From contig NZ_VITN01000040.1 in the NCBI RefSeq assembly GCF_007828045.1, positions 1-32,736 on the forward strand: a stretch of DNA of 32,736 nt, given 5' to 3'. The DNA is from Nitrospirillum amazonense (lineage in GTDB: Bacteria > Pseudomonadota > Alphaproteobacteria > Azospirillales > Azospirillaceae). This document shows, piece after piece, positions 17,114-23,664 of the stretch; within the stretch, counting starts at the first letter, position 1; each line of letters opens with the position of its first letter. The translations under genes were made by a program, and so were the position numbers. The notes under the pieces were generated by a model, which was not told where the DNA came from, searched no databases, and saw nothing but the letters and a program-made list of their open reading frames with translations.

Positions 17114-17635
17114 CTAAAGAGTTGTCACTCTACCCCATATTGCGCGCGCAAAACCAGCCGATTGGTGGAGCAACCCGAGCTTTGGGAGGAGTGCCCCGGA
17201 GCTTCTACCGACAAGCAGGGGCCTGCTCGGGTGAAACGATTGTTGCGTGAGTGCGGACTGTGTGCCGGCCACGCCGCCGGAGCCTCCTCAATAATACGGG
17301 TGAGCGCTCCGTCACAGCCGGGAACGTGTTGAACCCGCAGTTCAGCGCCAGCGCCCCCAACTCCATGTGAACGGACGCCGCAATGCCCCCTGCGCGAGAC
17401 TTCAGCGCTGATCAGATTGAGGTGATTTACCTCCGACTGTCGATGTGGCACCTTTAGGTGGCACACGCCGCCCTGGCTAAATCCAGCGTCCATTGCGCAA
17501 GCAACCTCAACATCTTGTGGCCAAACCGGCGAAACCTCCCCTAGGGGACGCCACACTTCCAGCACTCTAGCTGGATTTTGCGGGACAATTGCGGGACAGT
17601 TTTTCCTCAGCGACCATCGCGAGGACCTGCATCCC
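17114..17635. other. Non-coding gap between gspE and integrase
   Basis: About 520 bp without a supported gene. A 184-codon open frame on the minus strand starts inside the integrase and has no recognisable domain, so I reject it. The gap should contain the leftward T2SS promoter, but I found no convincing -35/-10 pair. Close to the integrase is a duplicated 10-mer (see 17578-17598). No tRNA, which such integrases often target, is visible. Confidence 0.45.
17578..17598 (+). repeat. Direct repeat TTGCGGGACA, candidate att or arm site
   Basis: TTGCGGGACA occurs at 17578-17587 and again at 17589-17598, an 11-bp period, 38 bp upstream of the integrase start. Integrase arm-binding sites and att cores often lie just here, so this may be part of the element's attachment site. 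I see no second copy elsewhere in the window. Confidence 0.4.
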
Positions 17636-18529
17636 ATGGCCACCATCACACCCCGGCAGAATCGCGAAGGCCAGGTCATCGGCTACCAGGCCAAGGTCCG
17701 CCGTCTCGGCCACAAGCCCGTCTCCAAGACCTTCGAGAAGCGCCGGGACGCCGAACGCTGGGCCAAGTCGGTCGAGACCGACATGGACCGACGGGTGTTC
17801 CAGGATTACAGCCAGGCCGACGAGACCACCCTGGGTGCCCTCCTCCGCCGCTACCGCGAGACCATCACCCCGAAGAAGCGGGGCGCCGAGCAGGAAGCCG
17901 GTCACTTCCAGGTGATCGAGGACGACGAGATCTGCCTGCGCCGCCTCAGCGGCCTCACCCCGCAGGACATCGCGAGCTGCCGCGACCGGATGCTGGCCGC
18001 CGACTACGCCCCCGCCACGATCGTGCGCCGCATGAACCTCATCGCCACCGCCATCGCGCACGGGCGTCGGGAGTGGAGCATCCATCTGCCGTCCAATCCC
18101 GCTGAGGCCAAGTTGACCGCCCGCCCCAAGGGGGCGGACCGCAAGCGCGAACGCCGCCTTCTCCCTGAGCGGATCGAGATCGTCCCCGCATTCGACCCCG
18201 ACCAACAGATCGAGATCGAAGTACATGTCCGCGTGCCCAGCGAAGAAGAGCGGCTGATGGCCGGCCTGGCGGCGAACAAGCATGGCCGCTGGCTGGTCCC
18301 CATGGCCCAGGTCGCCCTGGAGACGGCGGCACGCCAAGGCGAAATCTGCGCCCTCACCTGGGAGGACATCGACCTGAAGAAACGGGTCATGACGGTGCGC
18401 GGCCTCTCCGGCGACGGCTCCAAGAACGGCGAGGTCCGGCGAGTGCCGCTCTCCACCGCCGCCATCGCCGCCCTCAGGTCGTTCCCCACGTTCGAGGAAG
18501 GGAGCGGCCAGGTGGTCGCCGAGTGTTAA
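17636..18529 (+). pseudogene. Truncated tyrosine-type site-specific integrase
   Basis: A 297-residue protein. The N-terminal arm-binding domain begins MATITPRQNREGQVIGYQAK. The core-binding region covers about 60-165. The catalytic domain begins near 200, with the first catalytic Arg at R233 (ETAARQGEICALTWEDIDL) and the beta-hairpin Lys region GDGSKNGEVRRVPL (K264). The protein stops at residue 297 (GQVVAEC), before the H-x-x-R and Tyr nucleophile motifs, so roughly 90 residues are missing and it cannot recombine DNA. I found no remnant of the lost part just downstream. It marks an old integration boundary between the T2SS operon and the peptide locus. Confidence 0.8.
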
Positions 18530-18970
18530 TCGGCGCGCAGTTTGGACGCCGATCGCACGGTATCCATTTGATTCTATTGAAGTCGATGGGGTCACTGGAG
18601 GGCGCCGATTTACATACACCATTCTGGTTGTAAGCCACTTTAGGGCCCGCAGCACAATCAGCCTTGGATTTTCCCGCCTTTGAATCGCTCTCCCCCCCGT
18701 AACTGAGAAAAATCGCCGGAGATAAACGGGCGTTTTAATACTACTTATGCGATTATATCTCCCAACCCGTCCCAGGATGCCTCCATGGTATCGCGCCAAA
18801 TTCGGGTTAACGGAAAACATCTGTTTTTCACCTCCGCACCGTCGCGGGGAGGCGCAGCGGAGCAAAGCCGATAGCACCTCCGATTCGACGTATGCGTCGC
18901 CAAACGCGCCCTGGCGGCGGGATCGCCCCCGTCTTCTATGTCATCCGCTGCCATCCGGTCCGGCGGCGGC
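18530..18970. other. Non-coding gap between integrase and sulfotransferase
   Basis: About 440 bp with no supported gene between convergent reading frames. Open frames here are Arg/Ser/Pro-rich and lack start signals. A small hairpin at 18714-18732 (CGCC, 11-base loop, GGCG) is followed on the plus strand by TTTT and preceded by AAAA, so it could be a weak bidirectional terminator for the sulfotransferase operon. A run of seven C lies just before it. Confidence 0.4.
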
Positions 18971-19813
18971 CTACGTACCGGCGTAACCGAATTTGGCCAT
19001 CATCGCGCCGTGGTCCCGTTCGATCCGGAGGACCTGTTCCGGCGTCAGCCGTTCCCGCCAGGTGCCGGTTTTCCCTTGGCTGAAGAACGAAATCGACTTG
19101 GACATCTTCTCCTTGAAGCCATTGGCCATTTCCTGGCTTTTCAAGGCTTCGAAGCGGGAATGCTCTATGGCGCCGGCTATCGCCGTGTCGTCGTAATCAA
19201 GGTCCAGTCGCTGACAGATCGTCTTCAGGATTCCGCCGAGGCCGTGGAACATGTCCTCATAACGTACCACCAGGGTCGGTAGGTCCGACGTTTCGGTCCA
19301 ACTGGCTACATGCCCGCTCCATGACGACAGTCTCTGTGGGATTTGGCGGGCAAGCTTGGCGGACCGCCGGGCCAACACATGCCCGGGGTTGGCCATGTGG
19401 CGGATGGCCTCGTCCACATCGCAGGAAAAGTAGTTGGCGTAGGACAGGACGACGTCCCGCGGGTCTCGGATGATGTAGATCGTCAGTTCGGTTATATCCT
19501 GGGGGAACAGGATTTCCCCGCTTGGCAGAGCTCCCCAGGCGTCGTGGACCTTCCAGTAGGTCCGCCCGAAAAGGTTGGAGAACTTCTTGTAGACTAGGGG
19601 CTGAAGCTCGGCCACCTCATCCTCCGTCAAGCCGGCGGAATCGATGTCCAGCGACTTGTCGAAGGCATAGCGGTCCGAAACGATGCGGCCGAAGCTGGTT
19701 TCCTTGCCGTTGATGTCGATGGCTTCGCCACCCGAGAAAAGGCTGGCGAGCGCCATGCGCATCCACGTGTTCCCCGATTTGGGGTAGGAAGCGATCCACA
19801 CATTCCGCTTCAT
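18971..19813 (-). CDS. PAPS-dependent sulfotransferase (Sulfotransfer_1 type)
   Basis: A 280-residue cytoplasmic enzyme. The 5'-phosphosulfate loop is ASYPKSGNTWMR (residues 8-19). The catalytic-type His is H90 in WKVHDAW. The 3'-phosphate motif is IIRDPRDVVLSYANYF (114-129). A C-terminal GKTGTWRERLTPEQ completes the PAPS site. It would move a sulfuryl group from PAPS to a hydroxyl or phenol. Its ATG directly abuts the TAA of the HPr-kinase-like gene, so both are made together. In this locus the candidate acceptor is the peptide at 20866-21099, which has a single core Tyr (Y47) near an acidic residue (E45), or its Ser/Thr residues. Small-molecule substrates cannot be excluded. Confidence 0.85.
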   Translation of the reverse strand: MKRNVWIASYPKSGNTWMRMALASLFSGGEAIDINGKETSFGRIVSDRYAFDKSLDIDSAGLTEDEVAELQPLVYKKFSNLFGRTYWKVHDAWGALPSGEILFPQDITELTIYIIRDPRDVVLSYANYFSCDVDEAIRHMANPGHVLARRSAKLARQIPQRLSSWSGHVASWTETSDLPTLVVRYEDMFHGLGGILKTICQRLDLDYDDTAIAGAIEHSRFEALKSQEMANGFKEKMSKSISFFSQGKTGTWRERLTPEQVLRIERDHGAMMAKFGYAGT

Positions 19814-20716
19814 TTATCGGAACTCCAGGCGGGCGGGGAAATACCGCATCTCGTTGACTAGGTCGGCCATGACGCCGTTGTGGCGTATCGCATACTGCGC
19901 GGACGCTGCTGCAGCCTTTATGCACCGATCCAGCAGCACCTCTTCGCCCAGCAGCCGGGACGCCGTGTTCGCCCGACTGACTGACCGCAGGACGGCATGA
20001 ACCGACTTCTTGCCGAGGAACGGCGCGATGTTGAGGCCGGTGCCGGATGTCTTAGGCAACAGATGGAAGATCGCGGCGACGCTCCTCGGTTCCTGGGCGT
20101 GCAGGTCGTTGAAGCGGTAATCATACCGCCTGCTGTCCGATTGCCCCCGGAAGGGGCGTCCGCCCTTGATGTCGAGCAGGCCGGCGGCGTCCTCCCACAA
20201 GCGCTGATAAGGTGCGAAAGGCAGGACCCGGGGTTCCGCCCCGGAGAGGTCGATCACCGTCAGTTCGTCGGCCAGGAATTTGTATCCCTCCTTCACCAGC
20301 GTCATGAGGGTCACGGACTTGCCGGCCCCGGACGCGCCCGCGAACACGAGGGCGCCATCCCCCAGGTCCAGGCAGCTGGCCTGCAGCGGCAGCCATCCAC
20401 GCTGATGGAACAACAAGCTGAGGGCATAGGCGGTGAGGAAATATTCCAGGTCCAGGGGGGTGGCGCCGGCCGCGGGCCGGACCAGGATGGAACTGCCGTC
20501 CGCCATCCGGTAGGCGGCCACCCGGGGCACCTCCAGGACGCATGCCCCATCGTCGGTGAGATAGGCGTAACCGCTGACTCGTTCCCCCTGCCCCGTTGGA
20601 AAGTCCGAAATCAGGATTTGGATGTCCGTCGAGCCTGCCGGCGCCCCGCAGGGTGTGAAGTTCTCAAGCTCCATGTCGCTGCCGACAACCAAGCCGCATA
20701 CGCTGTAGAAATTCAT
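19814..20716 (-). CDS. HPr-kinase-like P-loop protein, candidate peptide kinase
   Basis: A 300-residue protein from ATG 20716; upstream in-frame codons would run over the hairpin at 20813-20842. The core matches HprK-type kinases: an RGWLPLQASCLDL strand, the P-loop GASGAGKS (127-134), then GYKFLADELTVIDL. Two positions differ from classical HprK: the His before the P-loop is Gln (LQAS), and the Asp-Asp pair is Asp-Glu (ADE). Homologues in lasso-peptide clusters such as paeninodin phosphorylate the C-terminal Ser of the precursor. Here the precursor also ends in Ser (S77). A kinase role on that residue is inference. The N-terminal 100 residues could bind the leader. It is coupled to the downstream sulfotransferase. 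Confidence 0.75.
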   Translation of the reverse strand: MNFYSVCGLVVGSDMELENFTPCGAPAGSTDIQILISDFPTGQGERVSGYAYLTDDGACVLEVPRVAAYRMADGSSILVRPAAGATPLDLEYFLTAYALSLLFHQRGWLPLQASCLDLGDGALVFAGASGAGKSVTLMTLVKEGYKFLADELTVIDLSGAEPRVLPFAPYQRLWEDAAGLLDIKGGRPFRGQSDSRRYDYRFNDLHAQEPRSVAAIFHLLPKTSGTGLNIAPFLGKKSVHAVLRSVSRANTASRLLGEEVLLDRCIKAAAASAQYAIRHNGVMADLVNEMRYFPARLEFR

Positions 20717-20812
20717 CGGGAATCCGCCCTGGGGTCCGGGTGACGGTTGATGCCCTGACGGTGCGTCCGCGTCGGGGCGGGGCCTTGGAATGAGGCACAG
20801 ACAGGGGAAGGG

Positions 20813-20842
20813 GGCCGTATGGCGCAGGGGCGCCATACGGCC
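20813..20842 (-). terminator. 13-bp perfect hairpin between precursor and kinase gene
   Basis: GGCCGTATGGCGC (20813-20825) pairs perfectly with GCGCCATACGGCC (20830-20842) around a 4-base loop. It lies 23 bp after the precursor stop and 96 bp before the next start. No U tract follows in the minus direction, so it is better seen as a partial terminator or RNA-stabilising stem. It would let precursor mRNA accumulate above the downstream enzyme genes, as is common in peptide operons. Confidence 0.7.
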
Positions 20843-20865
20843 GGTATCATCTGTGCTATAAATAA

Positions 20866-21099
20866 TTACGATGTGGTGGTGCAGCTTTCGATCGCATCCG
20901 TGACGGTGAAGGTCACGGATTGGCCGTTCGCATCGATGACAACTACGATAGTCGGGATGTAGATTTCGAAGCAGTTCCGGATGCCACCAGCGGTGGCTTC
21001 CATTTCCTTCTTGTCTTCGATGATGGCGTTCTTCAGCTGATCGAAATCTTGCGTGTGCTTGGATAGCACGACGGGGGCATAATTCATCGCGTTGTTCAT
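20866..21099 (-). CDS. RiPP precursor peptide with double-glycine leader
   Basis: A 77-residue peptide, ATG 21099, SD GAGGG 8 bases upstream. The leader (residues 1-39) is charged and helix-prone (FDQLKNAIIEDKKEM) and ends ATAGG, a site for a C39 peptidase such as the one in the nearby PCAT. The 38-residue core has two Cys (C43, C73). Between them lie two beta strands (FEIYIPTIVVVI; SVTFTV) joined by a DANGQ turn, so a disulfide-closed hairpin is likely. It holds acidic residues E45, D56, D68, E71, many Ser/Thr, one Tyr (Y47) and ends CTTTS. These match the modifying enzymes around it: ATP-grasp (ester or amide links), HprK-like kinase (C-terminal Ser), sulfotransferases (Tyr or Ser/Thr) and DsbA-like protein (Cys pair). 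Its own promoter and the hairpin after it suggest high expression. No known class matches by eye. Confidence 0.75.
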   Translation of the reverse strand: MNNAMNYAPVVLSKHTQDFDQLKNAIIEDKKEMEATAGGIRNCFEIYIPTIVVVIDANGQSVTFTVTDAIESCTTTS

Positions 21100-21190
21100 A
21101 ATAATACCCTCATTTCTGATTGATTTGCCTAGCAGTTAATTACATAACCGCCAGAGATGCCGAGGTGTTATTTACAACTACGGCATATTT

Positions 21191-21219
21191 ATTTTAAACT
21201 ATTTGGCGTATATTATCAA
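21191..21219 (-). promoter_or_regulatory. Sigma-70-like promoter for the precursor gene
   Basis: On the minus strand TTGATA (21219-21214) and TAAAAT (21196-21191) are separated by 17 bp, close to the TTGACA/TATAAT consensus. The -35 box overlaps the stop codon of the ATP-grasp gene. It would give a 5' leader of about 85 nt before the ATG at 21099. The AT-rich gap contrasts with its GC-rich surroundings. Confidence 0.55.
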
Positions 21220-22223
21220 CACACATCAAGAAATTGCTGTGTTTTTCTCGATGCCACCACGGTGGCGGCATCGGAACGCGCCCATCGCGCGGCCAGCATG
21301 TCGGCATAGGCGGTACTGACCGCGCCCTCCGACGACCTGTCCAGCCAGCCCCAATTCCCGTCTAAATTGCATTCCAGGAAAACGTATTCCTCCGTGTCGC
21401 GGTCGATGATGAAATCGAAATGGCCGACGTCCAGCCCGGACAGGGTCATGAACCGCCGAATTCCTTGCGCCACTTCCGGCGAGATCGCGTACGGCGTGAA
21501 GTCCAGGGTCTCGTTGCCGGCGCGCCAATCGATCCTGGCGTAAGGCTTCGATTGGGAATCGATCTTGAAAGGAAGGATCGTGTCCCCGATGCAGACGATC
21601 CTCGCCTCGAACCGCTTTTCGACCTTGCGCTGATACACGGCGGGGCACTGGGAAAAGCCGGCGTTCCCGATTTCCTCAAGGTCCTGCGGCAGGACTTCGC
21701 GGGTCAGAATGGGTTGCATCGGCTTGCCGGGGCTGACGGCGAACCGCGCGCCGATCGTCTTGACGATGACGCCCCCGCCGCTGTGATGAAGTGAGTGCAC
21801 GTGCGCCTTGCTGTTGGACAGCAGCGTCTCCGGCACTCGGAACCCGACCTGGGCGGCCAGGACAAGCTGGCGGACCTTGGAACTGGCGTTCAACTTGGAG
21901 CGCCGGTTGTTGATCCGGACGCCGTCGAACGCGTCCGCAATATTGGCCAGCAACGCCTTCCATTCGCGCAGGGCGAATGTCCTGTTGTAGGATTCCGTCG
22001 ATGTGTCCTTGAGAATGCCGTCGATCCGGATCTGTTCCCACAGGACGCCGACATCGACCGTCCTGTCCCCCATCCGCAAGGCGATAAGGCCATCCTGAAC
22101 GGTCAGCGACAGGTCTGGTGACTGGGGCCCAATGATCAGGACCGGCATGCCCCGGGCCAGCAGCTTGTCACGAACCGCCGTGATTTGTGGATAGTCCTTC
22201 CCGCCCATGCAAACAATGGTCAT
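21216..22223 (-). CDS. ATP-grasp peptide ligase (graspetide synthetase-like)
   Basis: A 335-residue protein. The N-terminal pre-ATP-grasp domain begins MTIVCMGGKDYPQITAVRDK. The central region NNRRSKLNASSKVRQLVLAA plus VGFRVPETLLSNS is the pattern of MvdD/MvdC-type maturases. The ATP-binding Lys lies in GGGVIVKTIGARF. FEARIVCIGD and YARIDWR follow. The metal-binding end is YVFLECNLDGNWGWLD (Glu and Asn near 283-285), where related enzymes read E-x-N-x-x-G. Family members activate Asp/Glu side chains and join them to Ser/Thr (esters) or Lys (amides) in a precursor. The precursor gene follows 116 bp downstream on the same strand. SD AGAGG lies 6 bases before the ATG. Assignment to the graspetide group is by motif; the reaction is inferred. 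Confidence 0.82.
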   Translation of the reverse strand: MTIVCMGGKDYPQITAVRDKLLARGMPVLIIGPQSPDLSLTVQDGLIALRMGDRTVDVGVLWEQIRIDGILKDTSTESYNRTFALREWKALLANIADAFDGVRINNRRSKLNASSKVRQLVLAAQVGFRVPETLLSNSKAHVHSLHHSGGGVIVKTIGARFAVSPGKPMQPILTREVLPQDLEEIGNAGFSQCPAVYQRKVEKRFEARIVCIGDTILPFKIDSQSKPYARIDWRAGNETLDFTPYAISPEVAQGIRRFMTLSGLDVGHFDFIIDRDTEEYVFLECNLDGNWGWLDRSSEGAVSTAYADMLAARWARSDAATVVASRKTQQFLDVC

Positions 22224-22571
22224 CCATGCCTCTATGATGTTGGGCTTATCGGGGAAGCCAAAAGAATAATCTGCACTAGATCACAGTTTATTACTACGTC
22301 ATTAAGCGCTACTGCGCCACAAACGGCCAGTACTTGTTCTTTTCTGCTAAGATATTTCACGGCGCGACGGGGGAGTCAATTATCAAAATTACAGGATTTT
22401 CATTATATTATTTGACTAAGTCACAAGATTTACATTATAAAGTCAGAAATATACGGACGTATTCAGAAAACATTTCTGCTATTTACATCGACAGCAAGGT
22501 GGGTGAGTTCTATGGTGCCGGAGGACGGGCGCCTTTCGCCGCCCACCCTTTACCAGTGGGAGTTGAACCCA
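22224..22571. other. AT-rich divergent intergenic region
   Basis: About 350 bp of AT-rich DNA between the ATP-grasp gene (leftward) and the Cys-rich gene (rightward). It holds a plus-strand promoter (see 22412-22441). No gene is seen in it; the in-frame N-terminal extensions of the Cys-rich gene are rejected because they would mask its signal peptide. A leftward promoter for the ATP-grasp gene must also lie here but is not clear. Confidence 0.5.
22412..22441 (+). promoter_or_regulatory. Sigma-70-like promoter with palindromic -35
   Basis: TTGACT (22412-22417) and TATAAA (22436-22441) are 18 bp apart, a good sigma-70 match reading toward the Cys-rich gene at 22572. TGACTAAGTCA (22413-22423) overlaps the -35 box as an 11-bp palindrome and could be an operator half-pair. 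Confidence 0.45.
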
Positions 22572-22895
22572 ATGCCGCTTTCCCTTTTCAGGTTAGGAAC
22601 CGGTCGCGCTGTCCTTGCGGCCTTCGTGCTGGTGGCGACCGCCGCCCCGGCGCATGCCTCCGACCCGGTATACGGGGACAAGGTCTTGCACCAGGGCCCG
22701 CTCATGGAAGCCTGCGGCGACGATTTCGATAAATTATGCGAAGGCGTCAAACCCGGCGACGGGCGCGTGTTCGCCTGTCTACGGTCGCATTACGACAAGC
22801 TGAGCGCACCTTGCCAGACCACCCTGACGAAGCTCACGGGCAATGGTCCCAAGCGGACCGACAAGCCTTCCACTTCGCCCGCCTCGCCCCAGTAA
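22572..22895 (+). CDS. Small secreted Cys-rich-repeat protein
   Basis: A 107-residue protein from ATG 22572 (GGGAG 10 bases upstream). The signal peptide is residues 1-29 (LAAFVLVATAAPAHAS). The mature part has one cysteine-rich unit: EACGDDFDKLCEGVKPGDG, then VFACLRSHYDKLSAPCQTTL. Four Cys have the spacing of the Cys-rich/GLG1-type repeat found in many proteobacterial periplasmic proteins. The tail is Lys/Pro/Ser-rich. It is the only rightward gene between the two arms of the peptide locus, converging on the DsbA-like gene. With four Cys it might be a client of that oxidoreductase. Function unknown. Confidence 0.72.
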   Translation: MPLSLFRLGTGRAVLAAFVLVATAAPAHASDPVYGDKVLHQGPLMEACGDDFDKLCEGVKPGDGRVFACLRSHYDKLSAPCQTTLTKLTGNGPKRTDKPSTSPASPQ

Positions 22896-22903
22896 GGCCG
22901 ATC

Positions 22904-22954
22904 TCCGGACCACGCGGGGCCGGGGAGCCCCCCCTTGCGCCTGCGTGGGCCGGA
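22904..22954. terminator. Large two-tier hairpin between convergent genes
   Basis: TCCGGACCACGC (22904-22915) pairs with GCGTGGGCCGGA (22943-22954) with one mismatch. Inside it GGGGC (22916-22920) pairs with GCCCC (22927-22931). It fills the 62-bp gap between the convergent Cys-rich and DsbA-like genes, so a bidirectional terminator is likely although neither side has a T run. Confidence 0.5.
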
Positions 22955-22957
22955 CCG

Positions 22958-23629
22958 TCAGGAGCCTTGGCGCTGCGCCAGCAGCGCCCGCAGTTCCTCG
23001 TAATTGTGGTAGCGCGTTATTTTTTCGTACGTTCCGTCGGCGTGCCGCAGCAGCAAGGTGGGCGTGCTGAAGACGTCAAGGGATTCAGCCTCCTGCCGGG
23101 ATGTGACCAAGGCGTCCATCAACGGGCCGCTGCTCAGGCAGGTCTCCGCCCTGTCCGCGCCGATGTCGGAACTGAGCAGCGCTTTCAGGCCAGCCACCGG
23201 ATCGGCCGTTCCCACCCAGTCGACCCGGTCTTTGAAGATGCCGGCCTTGGCTGCTTCATACCGATCGGGTGAGATGCAGCGGGCCAGCATGCCCGCCAGC
23301 AGCGACGGCCTGTCCAGGGGGAAGTCGCGATAGATGATCCTGGCCTTGCCGGTATCGATGAAATCCCGCCGCAGGCCGGGCACGATTTCCGCCTCGAACG
23401 CCGCGCAGGGCGCGCAGCCAAACGAAAAGTATTCGACCAGCACCAGGGGGGCGTCAGCCCGGCCCGTCTCCCTGGGCGCCGTGGCCGCCACCAGATCGAT
23501 CGACGCGCCCCCCTGGTGGGGCGTGGACGGCCCCGTGGCGCCCCATGCCTCAATCGGTGGCTGGATGGACGCGACGACGGACACCGCCAACGCGGCGGCA
23601 CGATGGCCGGATAGCAAGCGCTTTGCCAT
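22958..23629 (-). CDS. DsbA-like periplasmic thiol oxidoreductase
   Basis: A 223-residue protein. The signal peptide ends near residue 30 (EAWGA). The thioredoxin-fold domain (about 60-220) has VLVEYFSFGCAPCAAFEAE, with the redox pair C72-A-P-C75, a helical insertion carrying two more Cys (LARCISP; AETCLSSG), and a cis-Pro loop FSTPTLLL. It should make or shuffle disulfides in the periplasm. It starts 35 bp after the PCAT gene (SD AAGGGAG). The precursor core has exactly two Cys, so disulfide closure of the exported peptide is a natural job. A general housekeeping role is less likely given the location. Confidence 0.85.
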   Translation of the reverse strand: MAKRLLSGHRAAALAVSVVASIQPPIEAWGATGPSTPHQGGASIDLVAATAPRETGRADAPLVLVEYFSFGCAPCAAFEAEIVPGLRRDFIDTGKARIIYRDFPLDRPSLLAGMLARCISPDRYEAAKAGIFKDRVDWVGTADPVAGLKALLSSDIGADRAETCLSSGPLMDALVTSRQEAESLDVFSTPTLLLRHADGTYEKITRYHNYEELRALLAQRQGS

Positions 23630-23664
23630 GATGGAAACTCCCTTCGGTTGCGGCCCCCCCCGGG

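Noticed and set aside
17114-17635. tRNA attachment target next to the integrase
   Set aside because: No cloverleaf-like sequence or tRNA 3' end was recognisable in this gap.
17125-17679. Leftward 184-codon open frame before gspE
   Set aside because: Starts inside the integrase, shows no signal, domain or SD, and has non-coding composition.
17567-18877. Leftward 436-codon open frame
   Set aside because: Antisense of the integrase, which has clear family motifs on the plus strand.
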